A stretch of DNA of 64,000 nucleotides, taken from contig CM055113.1 of NCBI GenBank assembly GCA_029204225.1, positions 26,339,462 through 26,403,461 of the forward strand, given 5' to 3'. The notes beneath the pieces are model-generated. The model did no database searches. It saw only the letters and a program-made list of their open reading frames with translations, and was not told the DNA's origin. A program made the translations under genes and the position numbers. This DNA comes from Diphasiastrum complanatum. Lineage: Eukaryota > Streptophyta > Lycopodiopsida > Lycopodiales > Lycopodiaceae. Below, one piece after another: positions 47,131 to 63,716 of this stretch (positions are counted from its first letter, which is position 1; each line of letters opens with the position of its first letter).

Positions 47131-47551
47131 TCTTGTGCTATTTTTTATGCAAGCACTAGTATTGATCAAAATCGCTCTCACTTTTTGTGCTATATATTCT
47201 GATTCATAATGTGCATGTATATGTATTCTATCACAAAAAAATATTTACATTTGGACATGTGCAACTTCAGTTTTCCTCTGCAAGGAAGGCATCGCCTCTG
47301 CAAATGCCATCTTTCTTGTCGTCATCCCCCTGATACTGCCACCAATCCCAACAGCCATCACTACCGTCCCCTCCTCCTATGCAAGTTCTTGATCAAGCTG
47401 CTCCTCTTGCTCTTGATCAACATGCACATGCAATCATAGGTACTTTGTGAAATTTGAATGCAATGCATTCCTATTTTAACTACACAAGTAGTCTGTGAAA
47501 TTTCAATGCAATGTAAGCCTATTTTAACTAAAGAGTAGTTTCAACTAAAAT
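47131..47551. other. Unassigned DNA between Copia-5 and the tandem array
   Basis: No recognised coding; contains CTCCTCTTGCTCTTGATC-type pyrimidine runs (47380-47415) and a short near-repeat (TGTGAAATTTGAATGCAATG and GTGAAATTTCAATGCAATG, about 47446-47512). Confidence 0.4.
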
Positions 47552-49365
<1,814 letters not shown>

Positions 49366-49729
49366 AGAGTCTGAAGGGTTGTTGAAGAGGGCCCTGAAGA
49401 AGTGAAGTGCATTTTGGCCTTCAACTTCATTAAAAATTTTCATATTGAAATTGGAGTTGGGTCCCTTCACAAGTGAAGAGTGAAGTTTCTTCAAGGTAAA
49501 GAAACAGTTCAAAAACTAGAAAAGTCCCTATTTTTGGGTCCTTTGCCCGTTTTGACCCAAACGAAAGTCTATAACCCCCAAACGAAGGGCACCCGGACTG
49601 TACCTGCAAGTACGGTACAACAAAACAGAGCGATTGCGGCGGAGAAAGTGTTCGGAGTGCACCCTAAGTGATTTCACCATTCCATTGGGCACGTTGTTGG
49701 GAGTCGACGACTAAGTGCATTTCGGAAGG
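49366..49729 (+). other. Unassigned segment before Copia-4B
   Basis: Follows an abrupt end of the satellite unit (after TTTGTGCTAGAGTC). Contains an open frame 49480-49671 (63 codons, GTRTVPASTVQQNRAIAAEK) with no family resemblance that I recognise. GGCACGTTGTTGGGAGTCG and the following bases lead directly into copia gag. No PBS or LTR is visible. Confidence 0.4.
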
Positions 49730-52700
49730 CGTACATGACCAGAATCAAGACAATGAGAGATGAACTGCATTCTATTGGTGAGCGCATACGTGATGTGGAG
49801 TTGGTGCACAATGCATTGTGCGGCATTGCAGAATCCTATCAGATGTTTGTGAGCAGAATAGCATCAAGAGAAAGATTGCCAACCTTTGACGAGCTCACAG
49901 GAATCTTGATGCAGGAAGAACAACGGTGAGAAATGGTGAAAGCTAGACGTCAAAATATTGACGATCAAGCACTTGCAACACGCCAAAAACAAGGTAAGGG
50001 CAAGAAGAAGTCTAAACAACAATTTGCCAAGTCTTAGGAGGACGAGGGATCTTCCAGTAAGACCAAAAAAGAAAGGCAAGTGCTTCCATTGTGGTAAAAA
50101 GGGCCATTGGAAGAGTGAATGTCGCAAATTCCTGGTGGAACAAGGCAAGGGGAAACCAAAACAAGCAGGTAGAATTGTCGATGAGGGTGAGATTGAAGAC
50201 TCTAGCATATTCATATCTGCATTGTCATCTAATCAAGATGATCAAGCATGGTATATTGACTCAGGAGCCACAAGACACATGACAGGTAACAAGAATTGGT
50301 TCAGTAGCTTGAAAGTGTTGGATAATGGAACATCTGTTTCAGAAGCAAATGGTGAGGTGTGCAAGATCAAGGGGATAGGCACCGTTTTAATCCAACTACC
50401 TGATGGCAAAAGCAGGATGATCAGGGAGGTATTTTATGTACCAGGTTTGAAGAAAAATCTACTTTATGTTGGAGTCGTTACTGATCAAAAGTTGAAAGTA
50501 GAATTCGCCCATGATCGTTGCTTTGTGAAGGATGTGAACCAAAAGTTCTAAGTTATTGCGGATGGAGTAAGAGAGCCCAATACAAAATTGTACAGGTTGA
50601 ATGCTACAATTAAGGAGCAACATGGACTTGTATCGTCCATTCCATCGCAAACTGAGTTGTGGCATAAGAGACTTGGTCACTTGAACTTGGGAAGCCTCAG
50701 TTTGTTGAGAAAATTGGAGATGGTAACAGGATTGCCTACCATAGAAGATCACTTGAAATTGATGTGCGAATCTTGTGTATATGGGAAGCAGCATCGAGAG
50801 AAGTTCAACAAAGGGGGTGTTGCAAGAGCAAAGAACATCCTGGATTTAATCCACACAGATTTATGCGGGCCTATGAGGACCGTGTCGTTAGGTAAAGCCT
50901 TCTATTTTATGACCGTTATTGATAATATGTCACGTAAGACATGGATCTACTTCTTGAAGAAGAAATAAGATGCATTTGATAACTTCAAGAGCTTCAAAGC
51001 ATTGGTCAAAAATCAGACAAGTAGGAAGATCAAAGTCCTAAGATCAGATAGTGGAGGTGAGTACAAGTCTAATGACTTCAATGATCTTTGTGATCAATGT
51101 GGGATTAAAAGACAATTTATGCAAGCTCATACTCCTGCTCTCAATGGTGTAGCTGAACACAAGAATCATACGATTGTGGAAAGTGCCTGATCTATGCTAG
51201 CTGAGATGAAACTACCAAAAGATTTTTGGTCAGAAGCATGTAGCACGGCAGTCTATCTTCAGAATAGAAGTCCTACCATTGCCATACCAAAGATAACACC
51301 TGAGGAAGCATTCACGAAGAAGAAGCCAAAGGTGAACCATTGCGAATCTTTGGATGTAAGGACTTTGTACACATTCCTAAGGAAGAAAGATGTAAACTTG
51401 ATGTAAAATATATCAAATGCATATTCCTAGGATATGATGATCATGTGAAGGGCTATAGATGTTTTGATTCAATGGAAACACAATCCATATAAGCCGTGAT
51501 GTTATCTTTGATGAATCCCAAGATGTATGAAGACGAGGATTCTAGGAAGATAGACACATCCAGTGGGAAAGATGGTATAGTGAGGATATCACCTGATGAT
51601 GGTCCATTCATTGACCTTCCGAGTGATGAACATGAGGATACGTCTAAAGACACTACTACTCAACCTCAAGAGACAGGTTGGAGAGGTAGGGACAAACCTT
51701 TTGGTGCAAGAAGGATTGAAGTTGCAGGTGATAAATGCAAGGAGAAGGATGTAACGTGGAATACATTTTCACCAGGAAGCCGATCACCTGACAAGAAGCT
51801 CCCTAAGTGGTTTGAGAGATTGTTGGAGAGCTGCGACATGGATGACTTTCGAGGATTTTCTAGCCAGGGAGAGCTACGAAGATCAACAAGAGAGAAGACA
51901 CAACCTGAAAGGTATGAAGCAAATTATGCTCTCTTATCTAGCGTTATTCAAAGCAAAGAACCTTTGACTTATGGTGAAGCGAAGGATGATGACATTTGGG
52001 TCAAGGCCATGGGAGAGGAGATGGAGTCAATTGCTAAGCATAGCACATGGGACTTAGTAGAACCACCAGTTGGCAAGATACCCATTGGTTGCAAATGGGT
52101 ATACAGAACTAAGTATCATGCAGATGGAAGTATAGCAAAGCACAAGGCAAGATTGGTGATCAAAGGGTATGCACAAAGTAAAGGCATCGACTATGAGGAG
52201 ACCTTTGCACCGGTTTGTAAGTGGAATACTCTATGTCTACTTGTTGCTTTAGCTTCACATTTTGGTTGGCCTTTGCATCAGATGGATGTGAAATCTGCTT
52301 TTCTAAATGGTGAGTTAGAAAAAGAAGTGTTCAGGGATCAACCTAAAGGCTTTTTAGCGAAGCGACAGGAAAATAAAGTATGTCACTTGAAGAAAGCACT
52401 TTATGGTCTCAAACAAGCACCAAGTGTGTGGTATAGCAGGATTGATGCCTACTTTTGTTCAAAGGGGATGGTGAGAACACATTCTGATCCAAATCTATAT
52501 GTTTTATGATTTGATGGTATGGTTGCTTTGATTGCTCTTTATGTTGATGACTTGGTTATTACGGAAAATAATCAAGAGATGATAGACATGATCAAGAAAG
52601 ACCTCATGGAACAATTCGAGATGACAGATCTCAGCCTGATGCATTATTGCCTTGGAGTAGAGGTGTGGCAAAAAGGACACGAAGTGGGTTTAACACAGGT

Positions 52701-52811
52701 GAAGTATGTCAAAGAGTTGCTGCACAGGTTTAGGTTACATGATTGCAAACCAGTGAATACTCCTATTGAACTAGGTAGAAAGCATTCCTATTTGTATATG
52801 AGAAAAAAGTA
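49730..52811 (+). pseudogene. Copia-4B: Tnt1-like copia gag-pol fragment, decayed
   Basis: Longer copy of Copia-4A. Gag end (IRDVELVHNALCGIAESY), CCHC knuckle CFHCGKKGHWKSEC (about 50078-50119), protease AWYIDSGATRHMTG (about 50246-50288, motif intact), zinc finger LWHKRLGHLNLGSL, integrase with HTDLCGPM (Asp intact), SDSGGEY and NGVAEHKN, linker, RT with MDVKSAFLNGELEKEVF and LYVDDLVIT (about 52535-52562). Stops and frame changes: TGA near 49927, TAA 50549, TAA near 50966 (shared with copy A, so older than the duplication), TGA 51188, frame changes near 51350-51500, and TGA 52507. Ends at 52811 against Copia-6B, with no RNase H. No LTRs. Confidence 0.9.
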
Positions 52812-53858
52812 ATGCACCTTGATAAAACCTTTACCACCATTGGCCATGTTGATGACCTTCTTCTCTCCTTCATAAGGCACCAAAGAAGTGAAAATACTCT
52901 TTGTAACATGCCATATGAAATTTTGCTTCACTATCAATCCACCATGGATCCATATCTCCTTCATTGGTTAAAAAACAAGAAGACATAAAAAGAGAATCCC
53001 TTGAATTTTGCTAATTAACACCATCCTCATAAAAAATGAAATTGCCTTGCGTTTCACCTTGATCTCTTTTCTTCTTGAAGCACTCACTAGCAAAATGTCC
53101 TTTGATTCCACAATAGAAACATTTTAGCTTAGATCTATCTTTCTTCTTGCCAACAAAAGTAGAAGGCTCACCTTGATCTTGTCCTTTACACCACTTGCCC
53201 TTGCTCTTGCCCTTGAACTTGCCCTTTGAGAACATAGCCTCCTCCTCTCCAAGTTGAGATATGGAAGTAGATCCTCCTCTTGATAGAAGCCTAACCTCCT
53301 CATTCACCAAGATTTCTTACAAGTACTCCATACCTAGAAATGTCTTTTGAATAGCAAAACTTTGAACAAGATTAGCATGATCATCCAACAAGCCATTAAG
53401 AACTTACTCTACTTGAACAAGTTCTATCTCCTTAATGCTTTCATCAATACATGCCAACTCATCATTGAATGCTTTAACCCTAAAAAAAAAAGTATGAGCA
53501 CTTTCATCCGTCTTTTGTAATCTTTCAAAGATTTGCCTCCTAAGGGTTAGGACTCCTGATGTATACTTGGACTCAAAAACCTTCTTTAGAGATTCCCAAG
53601 CCTCAGTAGATGTAGTGCACTTACCAACTTCCTTGAGAAGTTCATTAGTCACATTCAATTGATCTCATGAAGAGCTTTCTTTGCCCTCCTATCATACCTC
53701 AATTGTTCTTGTGGTGCCAAAGGTCTTCCCTCCACACCTGCAACAATGTCCATCAACTAACTATCTCAAGGAATCACTTGATTCTCCACAAACAAAGTTT
53801 GAATTTGACCTCTTTAAGAATCAATCATTCCATTGAAGTTCTATTGAACTTTAGCCAT
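52812..53858 (-). pseudogene. Copia-6B: opposed copia gag-protease fragment, decayed
   Basis: Minus-strand duplicate of 2060-3111. ATG at 53858, gag N-terminus with several stops, MNVTNELLKEVGKCTTSTEAW (from 53658), CCHC knuckle CFYCGIKGHFASEC (about 53122-53081), protease start DPWWIDSEAKFHM with the same D-S-E change as copy A. A one-base difference in an A run (about 53480-53488 against 2736-2743) moves the frame relative to copy A, so FFFRVKAFNDELACIDESI is readable here. Tail-to-tail with Copia-4B. Confidence 0.85.
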
Positions 53859-56357
<2,499 letters not shown>

Positions 56358-57395
56358 CTAGCAAGTGCAACCAGCCCTTGCTACAAGCTACTACCTCTTG
56401 CGATTGTAGCAATCACCTCTTGCTACTTGCTAATACCTCCCCAGCCACTGCACACTACTTCTGCAGCTCTTTTTTGTTGTAAAGCCTTGGATTGCTGGAG
56501 CTTGGGACAATGCAAGTTTACACTTGCATTGTGGCATCATGTTAAGCGAGCTCCATAAAGGTTCAGCTTCCATGCTGGACATCACTGGGTAGTGTCTTGT
56601 TCTGCAACAGTCCAAGGATGGGCCTTGAGCTGCTAGCTACTAGTACTCTAAAACTTATGCTTCTCCTACCATCTATGGATCGAAGCTAGCAAGTTGTCTG
56701 TGTGTGCAAGCACGGTAGAGATTGGGAGACACACACACATAGACAAAGAGACAAACAAGAAAGAAGGCAGCTAAGTTTGGCAGTGGAATTGAAAGACTAG
56801 ATTTAAACTTAGAAAGGAGGACTGTAGCTGCCAGAGGAGACCCGCCAAAATGAGCTGCTGCTTTAAAATAAACTAAATAAGGTAGGCACAACCATTGCTG
56901 ATGTAATGCCGTTTGCTGATTCTATAAGCTTGGGGTTATAATTAACATCCTTTGCCAGAGACATTCTGTAAAAGAGCTTCACAAGTGTGATGCCCTCGAC
57001 AACTGGGAAGGCACTATCAGAAATCTCAGCCCTCAAACTTTTTCGAATTTCAATGCCCTTGCCCTCAGCCTAACATTTATGTTGTGTGCATCAAAGTTTA
57101 TGTTGTCATGACTTACATGCATGTATGTGTTGAGAAAACAATTATTGCCTGGGTGGACTTCATGTCTTGGTTTTTAATATTCTGAATGTTCAGGATTACA
57201 AATTTGTAAACAATCTACCATTAATTAGCAACAGTTTATGTCCATATTTGCTCAAGAGTGCTTGATACCCAATGTTTACAATATGGATGTTGAATTTGTA
57301 GGTTCACACGACTACTTGTTGGACATGGCATCTAGATTTGTTCCGTATAGGCCTTTTGACGATTGTAGTGAGCAACAAGATGGAGCCAACATACT
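56358..57395. other. Harbinger copy B 5' flank
   Basis: Reverse-complement match to about 27545-26514. Holds the 123-bp block (56358-56480), placed differently from copy A. An open frame at 57238-57498 overlaps the start of ORF1 in another frame and may include a 5' exon (SHDYLLDMASRF), with a splice-acceptor-like TTTGTAG at 57296-57302. No terminal inverted repeat was identified. Confidence 0.5.
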
Positions 57396-58217
57396 TTGGA
57401 TGACTCGGAATACGTTCCATCCACACAATCCACACAATTGCAAAACTTGGCATTACGACGAACTGTGGCCAAAAGAACTTTTCCAGGGCTACATATAGAT
57501 TTTAATTCGCAACAGGGCAATGAGCCACAAGCAGAAACACAATCAAACATGAAAAGGGGAAGGGTGATTTCCTCTGAAGACATTGCTCATGTATCCAGTA
57601 GGTCGAAGGGGAAAAGGTGGATGGAGCACTGGGTTGTGAATCTCATTCACGTTCGGGGACAAATGCAAGAAGAGTTTATGAAGCCACCAAAACAAGGCAT
57701 TGATGTTTGGCACAAATTGTTCGTACAACTTTGCTCAACTTGCCCCGACTTTGATAAAGATGTTGAAGCTTGTCGAAAAAAATGGAAGACGATTTACAAA
57801 GAATACAAGGAAGACAAATTGGCTAATAGTATTTCCGGAAACGAAAGATCCACAAAATGTAAGCACTTCGACATCATTGATCAATATATGCACAACAGAG
57901 CACATGTCGTGTGCCATGCACATGTTAGTTCTATTGATGTGGAGGAAGAAGTCGAAATGGAAACCAATAATGAGGGTCTTCCATCAGGGAAACCAAGTGA
58001 TGAACCTGTGGGCATAGAGAGGCGGGTGGACAAGAGCAAAATAGCAAATGAAAAAATGAGGGACAAACGCTCCTTGGAGAATATCGAAGATGCAATAGTC
58101 AACTTGGCCAAACATGAAATTGAGAAGGAAAAAGTAGGAAGAGAATTTGAACAGGCTAGACTGGATGTTTTGAAGGAGCTCAAAGATGTTATTTGTAGTT
58201 TTATGAAGCATGCATAG
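57396..58217 (+). CDS. Harbinger ORF1: Myb/trihelix-like DNA-binding protein, intact copy B
   Basis: 273 open codons. Residues about 75-150 form a trihelix (Myb/SANT-like) domain: RWMEHWVVNLIHVRGQM, DVWHKLFVQLCSTCPDFDKD, then CRKKWKTIYKEYKEDK. An acidic linker follows (VEEEVEMETNNEG), then a Lys/Glu-rich coiled-coil tail (SLENIEDAIVNLAKHEIEKE...) ending SFMKHA. PIF/Harbinger elements need such a protein to bring the transposase to the DNA ends, and its gene sits beside and parallel to the transposase gene here, as expected. The start is uncertain: the frame opens at a TTG (57396) with a stop 27 bases upstream and no ATG before codon 52 (57549), so a spliced 5' exon is likely. No internal damage is seen. 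Confidence 0.85.
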   Translation: MDDSEYVPSTQSTQLQNLALRRTVAKRTFPGLHIDFNSQQGNEPQAETQSNMKRGRVISSEDIAHVSSRSKGKRWMEHWVVNLIHVRGQMQEEFMKPPKQGIDVWHKLFVQLCSTCPDFDKDVEACRKKWKTIYKEYKEDKLANSISGNERSTKCKHFDIIDQYMHNRAHVVCHAHVSSIDVEEEVEMETNNEGLPSGKPSDEPVGIERRVDKSKIANEKMRDKRSLENIEDAIVNLAKHEIEKEKVGREFEQARLDVLKELKDVICSFMKHA

Positions 58218-58990
<773 letters not shown>

Positions 58991-59239
58991 ATGTATGTTG
59001 TTCCATGTAGCTCCAAAATAATGGATGTTGCCAGGAGAAGACAAATGACATGTTTGTTGCTGTGTTGGGTTTTTCTAAATGTGGCTGAGGCTTGTTCCAA
59101 GGTAAGAATTGTTAGCCATTCCAAAAGGATACGATTGTATACCAAAGTGTTGGAGATATTTTGCTCAATGCCCAGTCGAAAAGGCTCTAAAAGAGCTACC
59201 TGGATGCATGAACAGGTCCAAGGCTTTGTCGAACTTCAT
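58991..59239 (+). pseudogene. Harbinger transposase copy B, N-terminal part
   Basis: From ATG 58991 (or 59021): MDVARRRQMTCLLLCWVFL, SRKGSKRATWMHEQVQGF, VELH, interrupted at 59239/59240 by Copia-2B. The frame resumes on the other side of the element as LPGSYTDKMLKQRMRVS (62544), in phase if the three bases CAT next to both junctions are counted once. This shows an undamaged reading frame at the time of insertion. A GTAAG at 59102-59106 could be a 5' splice site. Confidence 0.78.
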
Positions 59240-59976
59240 TGTTGAATTTCACACGTGTGGGTTGTCCACAACATGTACTTGTGATCTCCTAAGGTGTGTA
59301 GATGCACCAAGATCAAGACTAGATTGAGATTCAAAATCAATCTTAGATCCTATGGCAAAAACACACTACTACATGCATTCAATCACTTCCAACTCTCACT
59401 CACACGTGTGGGAAGTATTCAAAAAATAATTTAAGTAAAAACAAGCTGCTCTCCTCGGGTAGAGAGAGAAAATGCATCATGAGCTCTCGGGTAGAGAGTG
59501 AAAGCTAGAAATCCAATAACTCACAAAATCCATGAAATCACGAAATCAATTAGATTCAAAATGAGGAGAACAATGATACTAGTAGGTCCATGAGCTACCA
59601 CCATGTTTAACTATGATTGGACCATATTTTGTCACCTCTTGATCCTATTGGATCATTGATCCATGCACCTCTTAATTCTACTGGACTATATTCAAGCACG
59701 CCTCAATTTCCTATTGGATCTCACAAGGTTCCACCTATAAATCCTATTGGACCTCTTGGAATTCATCAAACAAAAGCTTTACACTTGTCTACACTAGAAT
59801 TGGCACGTGTTTAGCCTCTTACTCTATTTTGGCTCAATAGCGGCATTACAAGTGGAAATGCATAGTTTGCCATCTATGCCATATTTATTCCTATCAACAT
59901 CCTACACCTAGATGCTTGATGTAAAAAACATAAGACCCCTATATCTAAAATAGATAATCTTTTTCAATTCTTCGCA
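59240..59976 (-). repeat. Copia-2B 3' LTR (737 bp)
   Basis: Plus-strand ends TGTTGAATTTCACACG and AATTCTTCGCA, that is TG...CA. The inner end follows the PPT. Close to 61803-62540; visible differences include TGGGTTGTCC/TGGATTGTCC and TTCGCA/TTCACA. Confidence 0.93.
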
Positions 59977-59994
59977 CTCCTCCTAAAAAATTAT

Positions 59995-61431
59995 CTATGA
60001 AGATTTGAGCATCGATCTTGATATAACTCCAAGATTAGATCTATGCTTGATGAAAGCACTTTTGCTCAAAGGCTTGGTGAGTAGATCTGCAATACAAGAG
60101 GACGAGTTGACATGCTCCAAATAGATTTCTCCTCCAATAATCTTTTCTCTCACAAAATGGTGTGCCACTTCTATGTGCTTGCTTCTTGCATGAAATATGG
60201 GATTATTAGCAAGAGCTTGGGCCGAGATGTTATCACACTTGATCATTGGTAGATCATCCTCCTTCATGCACTTTAGCTCCATTAATAACCTCTTGATCCA
60301 AAGCACTTCTTTGGTAGTTGTAGTGAGTGCTTTGTACTCGGCCTCACATGAAGAGAGAGATATAGTATCTTGCTTTTTGGAAAGCCAAGATATTAGATTG
60401 CCTCCAAGAAAGATAGTGTATGCACTAATAGAATTTCTATCCATCTTGTCACTTGCAAAGTCCGAATCCGAGTAGCCAATAATGGATAGATCTTCACTTT
60501 TATAGAGTAGACCATAATCACAAGATGAAGATACATATCTTAGAATCCTCTTGGCCATCTTCCAATGATGGATCTTAGGATCTTGCATAAATTGACTCAA
60601 TTTGTGCACACAAAAACTTAGATCGGGCCTAGTAATGATAAGCCAAATCAAGGAGCCTACAAGACTCCTAAAAAGTGTGATGTCCTCAAAGGATCTTTCA
60701 TCACCTTTATTAGGATCTTTTACAATTTGCTCCATTGGAGTATCTATGCTCTTAGAATTTTCCATATGGAATTTTTTCAACATAGAGTGAGCATATCTAG
60801 ATTGGCATATAAAGACATGATTTTCATAAAAGTCAATTTCTAGGCCTAGGATGTAATGCATCTCTCCTAGATCTTGCATTTTAAACTCACATCCAAGTTC
60901 TAGCTTGGTTTCATCAACTAGCTTGATACAACTTCCACAAAGAATAATGTCATCAACATAAATTAGAAGAATGACAATATTGCTATCAACAAACTTTAGA
61001 TACATGGAAGGATCATAGTCACTAAGAGTAAATCCTAGTGAGATAAGAAAAGAGTTAAGTCTTGAATACCATGATCTTGGTGCTTGCTTGAGTCCATAAA
61101 GACTTTTGAAGAGCAAGCACACTTTAGAGGTATTCTTAGCCTCATAGATAGTCTTGAGACAATCCCAAGCTTCTTTGACTGTTGTACAAGTATCTATCTC
61201 CCTCAATATCTCATTAGAGACATTCATCTTAATGTAGTGGAGAGCCATCCTAGCTCTCTTTTTGTATTTTTGAACCTCTTGAAGAACTTGTGGTTCTTCT
61301 TTAAGGCCAAGAACTATGTCCATCACGTCTTCAAGGATCAAGATGGACTCCATCCTCATTTTCCAAATTGAATAATTTGAAGTGGTCAACCTTTCACTTG
61401 GTTCCAACAAGGATGAACCCATTGAAGACAT
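59995..61431 (-). CDS. Copia-2B gag::reverse transcriptase-RNase H fusion protein, 478 aa
   Basis: True ATG at 61431 (MSSMGSSLLEPSERLTTSNY). Residues about 1-102 are gag N-terminus (YSIWKMRMESILILEDVMDI; VKEAWDCLKTIYEAKNT). After AKNT the frame passes without a break into KVCLLFKSLYGLKQAPRSW of reverse transcriptase, joined at a short shared AAAGTGTGC-type sequence. RT retains IYVDDIILCG but lacks the fingers and first catalytic Asp region (LDVSNAFLNG). RNase H is complete (DSDFASDKMDRNS; SCEAEYKAL; DNISAQALANN) with stop at 59995. The whole 478-residue frame is open. RT activity is not expected without its N-terminal half; RNase H could fold. An open frame of this length after a 2.3-kb deletion is notable. 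Confidence 0.88.
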   Translation of the reverse strand: MSSMGSSLLEPSERLTTSNYSIWKMRMESILILEDVMDIVLGLKEEPQVLQEVQKYKKRARMALHYIKMNVSNEILREIDTCTTVKEAWDCLKTIYEAKNTSKVCLLFKSLYGLKQAPRSWYSRLNSFLISLGFTLSDYDPSMYLKFVDSNIVILLIYVDDIILCGSCIKLVDETKLELGCEFKMQDLGEMHYILGLEIDFYENHVFICQSRYAHSMLKKFHMENSKSIDTPMEQIVKDPNKGDERSFEDITLFRSLVGSLIWLIITRPDLSFCVHKLSQFMQDPKIHHWKMAKRILRYVSSSCDYGLLYKSEDLSIIGYSDSDFASDKMDRNSISAYTIFLGGNLISWLSKKQDTISLSSCEAEYKALTTTTKEVLWIKRLLMELKCMKEDDLPMIKCDNISAQALANNPIFHARSKHIEVAHHFVREKIIGGEIYLEHVNSSSCIADLLTKPLSKSAFIKHRSNLGVISRSMLKSS

Positions 61432-61802
61432 TTGAAGTGAAGAAAACTCAAATGATGAATAATAAATGTTGCTACACACTCTCAATAGGATCCAATAATT
61501 GAGTACTATCTCCTCCTATGAAAGATCTTGCAACTATTTGTGAATTGATTCTCACTAGCTACTCAAATCTCTCTAAAACAATATCTATTTCACATCAAAT
61601 GATGGAGTATAGGCAAAGTTAGGATCTAACACTCTTAATACCAGGTCAGACCCAATCAATGTCCTTTTGATCTCTTTTGCTCCAAGATTGAACAAGATAG
61701 CTAGGAAAATGGGCCTTGACAACTTCCAGCTCAAGATTGGTGAAAAAATTTTCACTTAGATGGATCAAAATGCATGGTAACCTTAGGTAGGCTCTGATAC
61801 CA
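61432..61802 (-). other. Copia-2B leader and primer binding site
   Basis: PBS at 61790-61802 (minus TGGTATCAGAGCC), complementary to initiator tRNA-Met. The leader has no ORF. Confidence 0.88.
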
Positions 61803-62540
61803 TGTTGAATTTCACACGTGTGGATTGTCCACAACATGTACTTGTGATCTCCTAAGGTGTGTAGATGCAACAAGATCAAGACTAGATTGAGATTCAAAAT
61901 CAATCTTAGATCCTATGGCAAAAACACACTACTACATGCATTCAATCACTTCCAACTCTCACTCACACGTGTGGGAAGTATTCAAAAAATAATCCAAGTA
62001 AAAACAAGCTGCTCTCTTCGGGTAGAGAGAGAAAATGCATCATGAGCTCTCGGGTAGAGAGAGAAAGCTAGAAATCCAATAACTCACAAAATCCATGAAA
62101 TCACCAAATAAATTAGATTCAAAATGAGGAGTACAATGATACTAGTAGGTCCATGAGCTACCACCATGTTTAACTATGATTGGACCATATTTTGTCACCT
62201 CTTGATCCTATTGGATCATTGATCCATGCACCTCTTAATATTTATTGGACTATATTCAAGCACGCCTCAATTTCCTATTGGACCTCACAAGGTTCCACCT
62301 ATAAATCCTATTGGACCTCTTGGAATTCATCAAACAAAAGATTTACACTTGTCTACACTCTAATTGGCACGTGTTTAGCCTCTTACTCTATTTTGGCTCA
62401 ATAGTGGCATTACAAGTGGAAATGCATAATTTGCCATCTATGCCAAATTTATTCCTATCAACATCCTACACCTAGATGCTTGATGTAAAAAACATAAGAC
62501 TCCTATATCTAACATAGATAATCTTTTTCAATTCTTCACA
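61803..62540 (-). repeat. Copia-2B 5' LTR (738 bp)
   Basis: Plus-strand TGTTGAATTTCACACG at 61803 to AATTCTTCACA at 62540; followed directly by the Harbinger transposase. Its last about 250 bp recur at 63717-63965. Confidence 0.93.
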
Positions 62541-62961
62541 CAATTGCCAGGATCGTACACTGATAAGATGCTTAAACAAAGGATGAGAGTGTCAAGATCC
62601 ACATTTAGATTCATATGTTCACGAGTCGCATGTCACATGTCCAAGCAAGATAGATCCACCAGGAAGTGTATTCCTTTAGAGAATAGGGTTTGCATAGCAT
62701 TGTCAAGGTTGGCCACTGGCAACACATTGCAAATGATTTCTGATGTTTTTGGTGTTGGCATATCAACCTGCCATGAAATCGTATTGGATTTTTGCCATAA
62801 TGTGAATCGCTCCATGCATTCGCTATGTATAAAATGGCCATCTGAAAATCGCATGAGTCAGTATGCATCAGAGTTTGAAGCCATCAAGAGTATTCATTTT
62901 GTTGTGGGTGCAATAGATGGGAGCCATATCCCCATAATTGGCCCCACACAAAATCCACAAG
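62541..62961 (+). pseudogene. Harbinger transposase copy B, HTH and start of DDE domain
   Basis: LPGSYTDKMLKQRMRVS, then the helix-turn-helix region LENRVCIALSRLATGNTLQM and ISDVFGVGISTCHEI, then FVVGAIDGSHIPIIGPTQNP with the first catalytic Asp. This is the part missing from copy A, and its last 35 residues overlap copy A's 20812-20660. It is cut at 62961/62962 by a Gypsy-B LTR, within the codons for NPQ-D-Y. The second and third catalytic residues are absent. Confidence 0.88.
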
Positions 62962-63716
62962 TGTAGCGCAGGCATCCCAAAGGGAGCCGGGAACCACGAC
63001 TTAGCTTCCCAGCCTTCAACTCTTGCCATCCAAACCCACTTGACAAAGAAGCAGCCAACTCACCAACAACGATCAGACTTAACCAACTTGAAGTTCCGAA
63101 AACCAACATTGAGATCCAACCTGGCGCCATGCCAGATCGTGGGTTCCAATGTGGGTGACTTCCCTCCAAGGAAGCCGCCCGATATACATCAAACTTAACC
63201 AACTCGAAGCTTCGTTACAAACGAGTAACATCCATTCCAAGCAAGCGGTCTGACTTACATCAGACTTAACCAACTGAAAGCTTCGTCACGAGCACTAGAA
63301 GCCAACCTAGCACCACGCCAGACTGGACAGCCATAAACATGTAACATCCACCCAAGCAAGCCATCCAACTCAGCCGACAGGTTAGAGCCTGTTCCCCAAG
63401 AGCTTAACCCATTCACGTTCATGCAAGGAACACTCAGAACCACAAGTCGCAACAGATATGGAAACAACCAGTTCCTGGACCAAATGGTCCCGACAGCATA
63501 CCGCTGGCGCCACGGACCGAATGGTCCCGACGGCATACGTTGGCGTCCCGGGATACGACCCTCAGCTATGTGCCAAGTTAAAAATTTTGAAAGCGGCCTT
63601 ACAACTGGCGCTTTTACCGAACACTGAAACCCAGAAGGTAATCAGAGTCAGTTTGAGAAAAATCCCACTTTATTGATAAATCTGAGAAGGTTACATTTCA
63701 AGTGTGTGACCGACAA
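62962..63716 (-). repeat. Gypsy-B LTR 3, truncated (755 bp)
   Basis: Starts plus TGTAGCGCAGGCATCCC, matching 8910 and 12436, and follows that LTR as far as GTGTGACCGAC (the AATAAAGTGGG polyadenylation region is included), then stops mid-LTR at 63716. Five bases before it (ACAAG) could be one side of a target site, but the other side is lost. Confidence 0.88.

Larger units (their letters stand above)
59240..62540 (-). mobile_element. Copia-2B: internally deleted copia with both LTRs, in the transposase gene
   Basis: 3301 bp on the minus strand: 5' LTR 62540-61803, PBS (plus GGCTCTGATACCA 61790-61802) abutting it, leader, gag-RT fusion frame 61431-59995, PPT (plus CTCCTCCTAAAAAAT, 59977-59991), 3' LTR 59976-59240. 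An internal deletion of roughly 2.3 kb removed the gag C-terminus, protease and integrase. No 5-bp target-site duplication is evident: left flank TTCAT, right flank CAATT (CATTT in the sister junction at 63966). Cis signals needed for mobility by helper proteins are all present. Confidence 0.92.

Noticed and set aside
47209-47439. 76-codon ORF rich in Leu and His
   Set aside because: Low-complexity pyrimidine-rich DNA; no motif or conservation visible.
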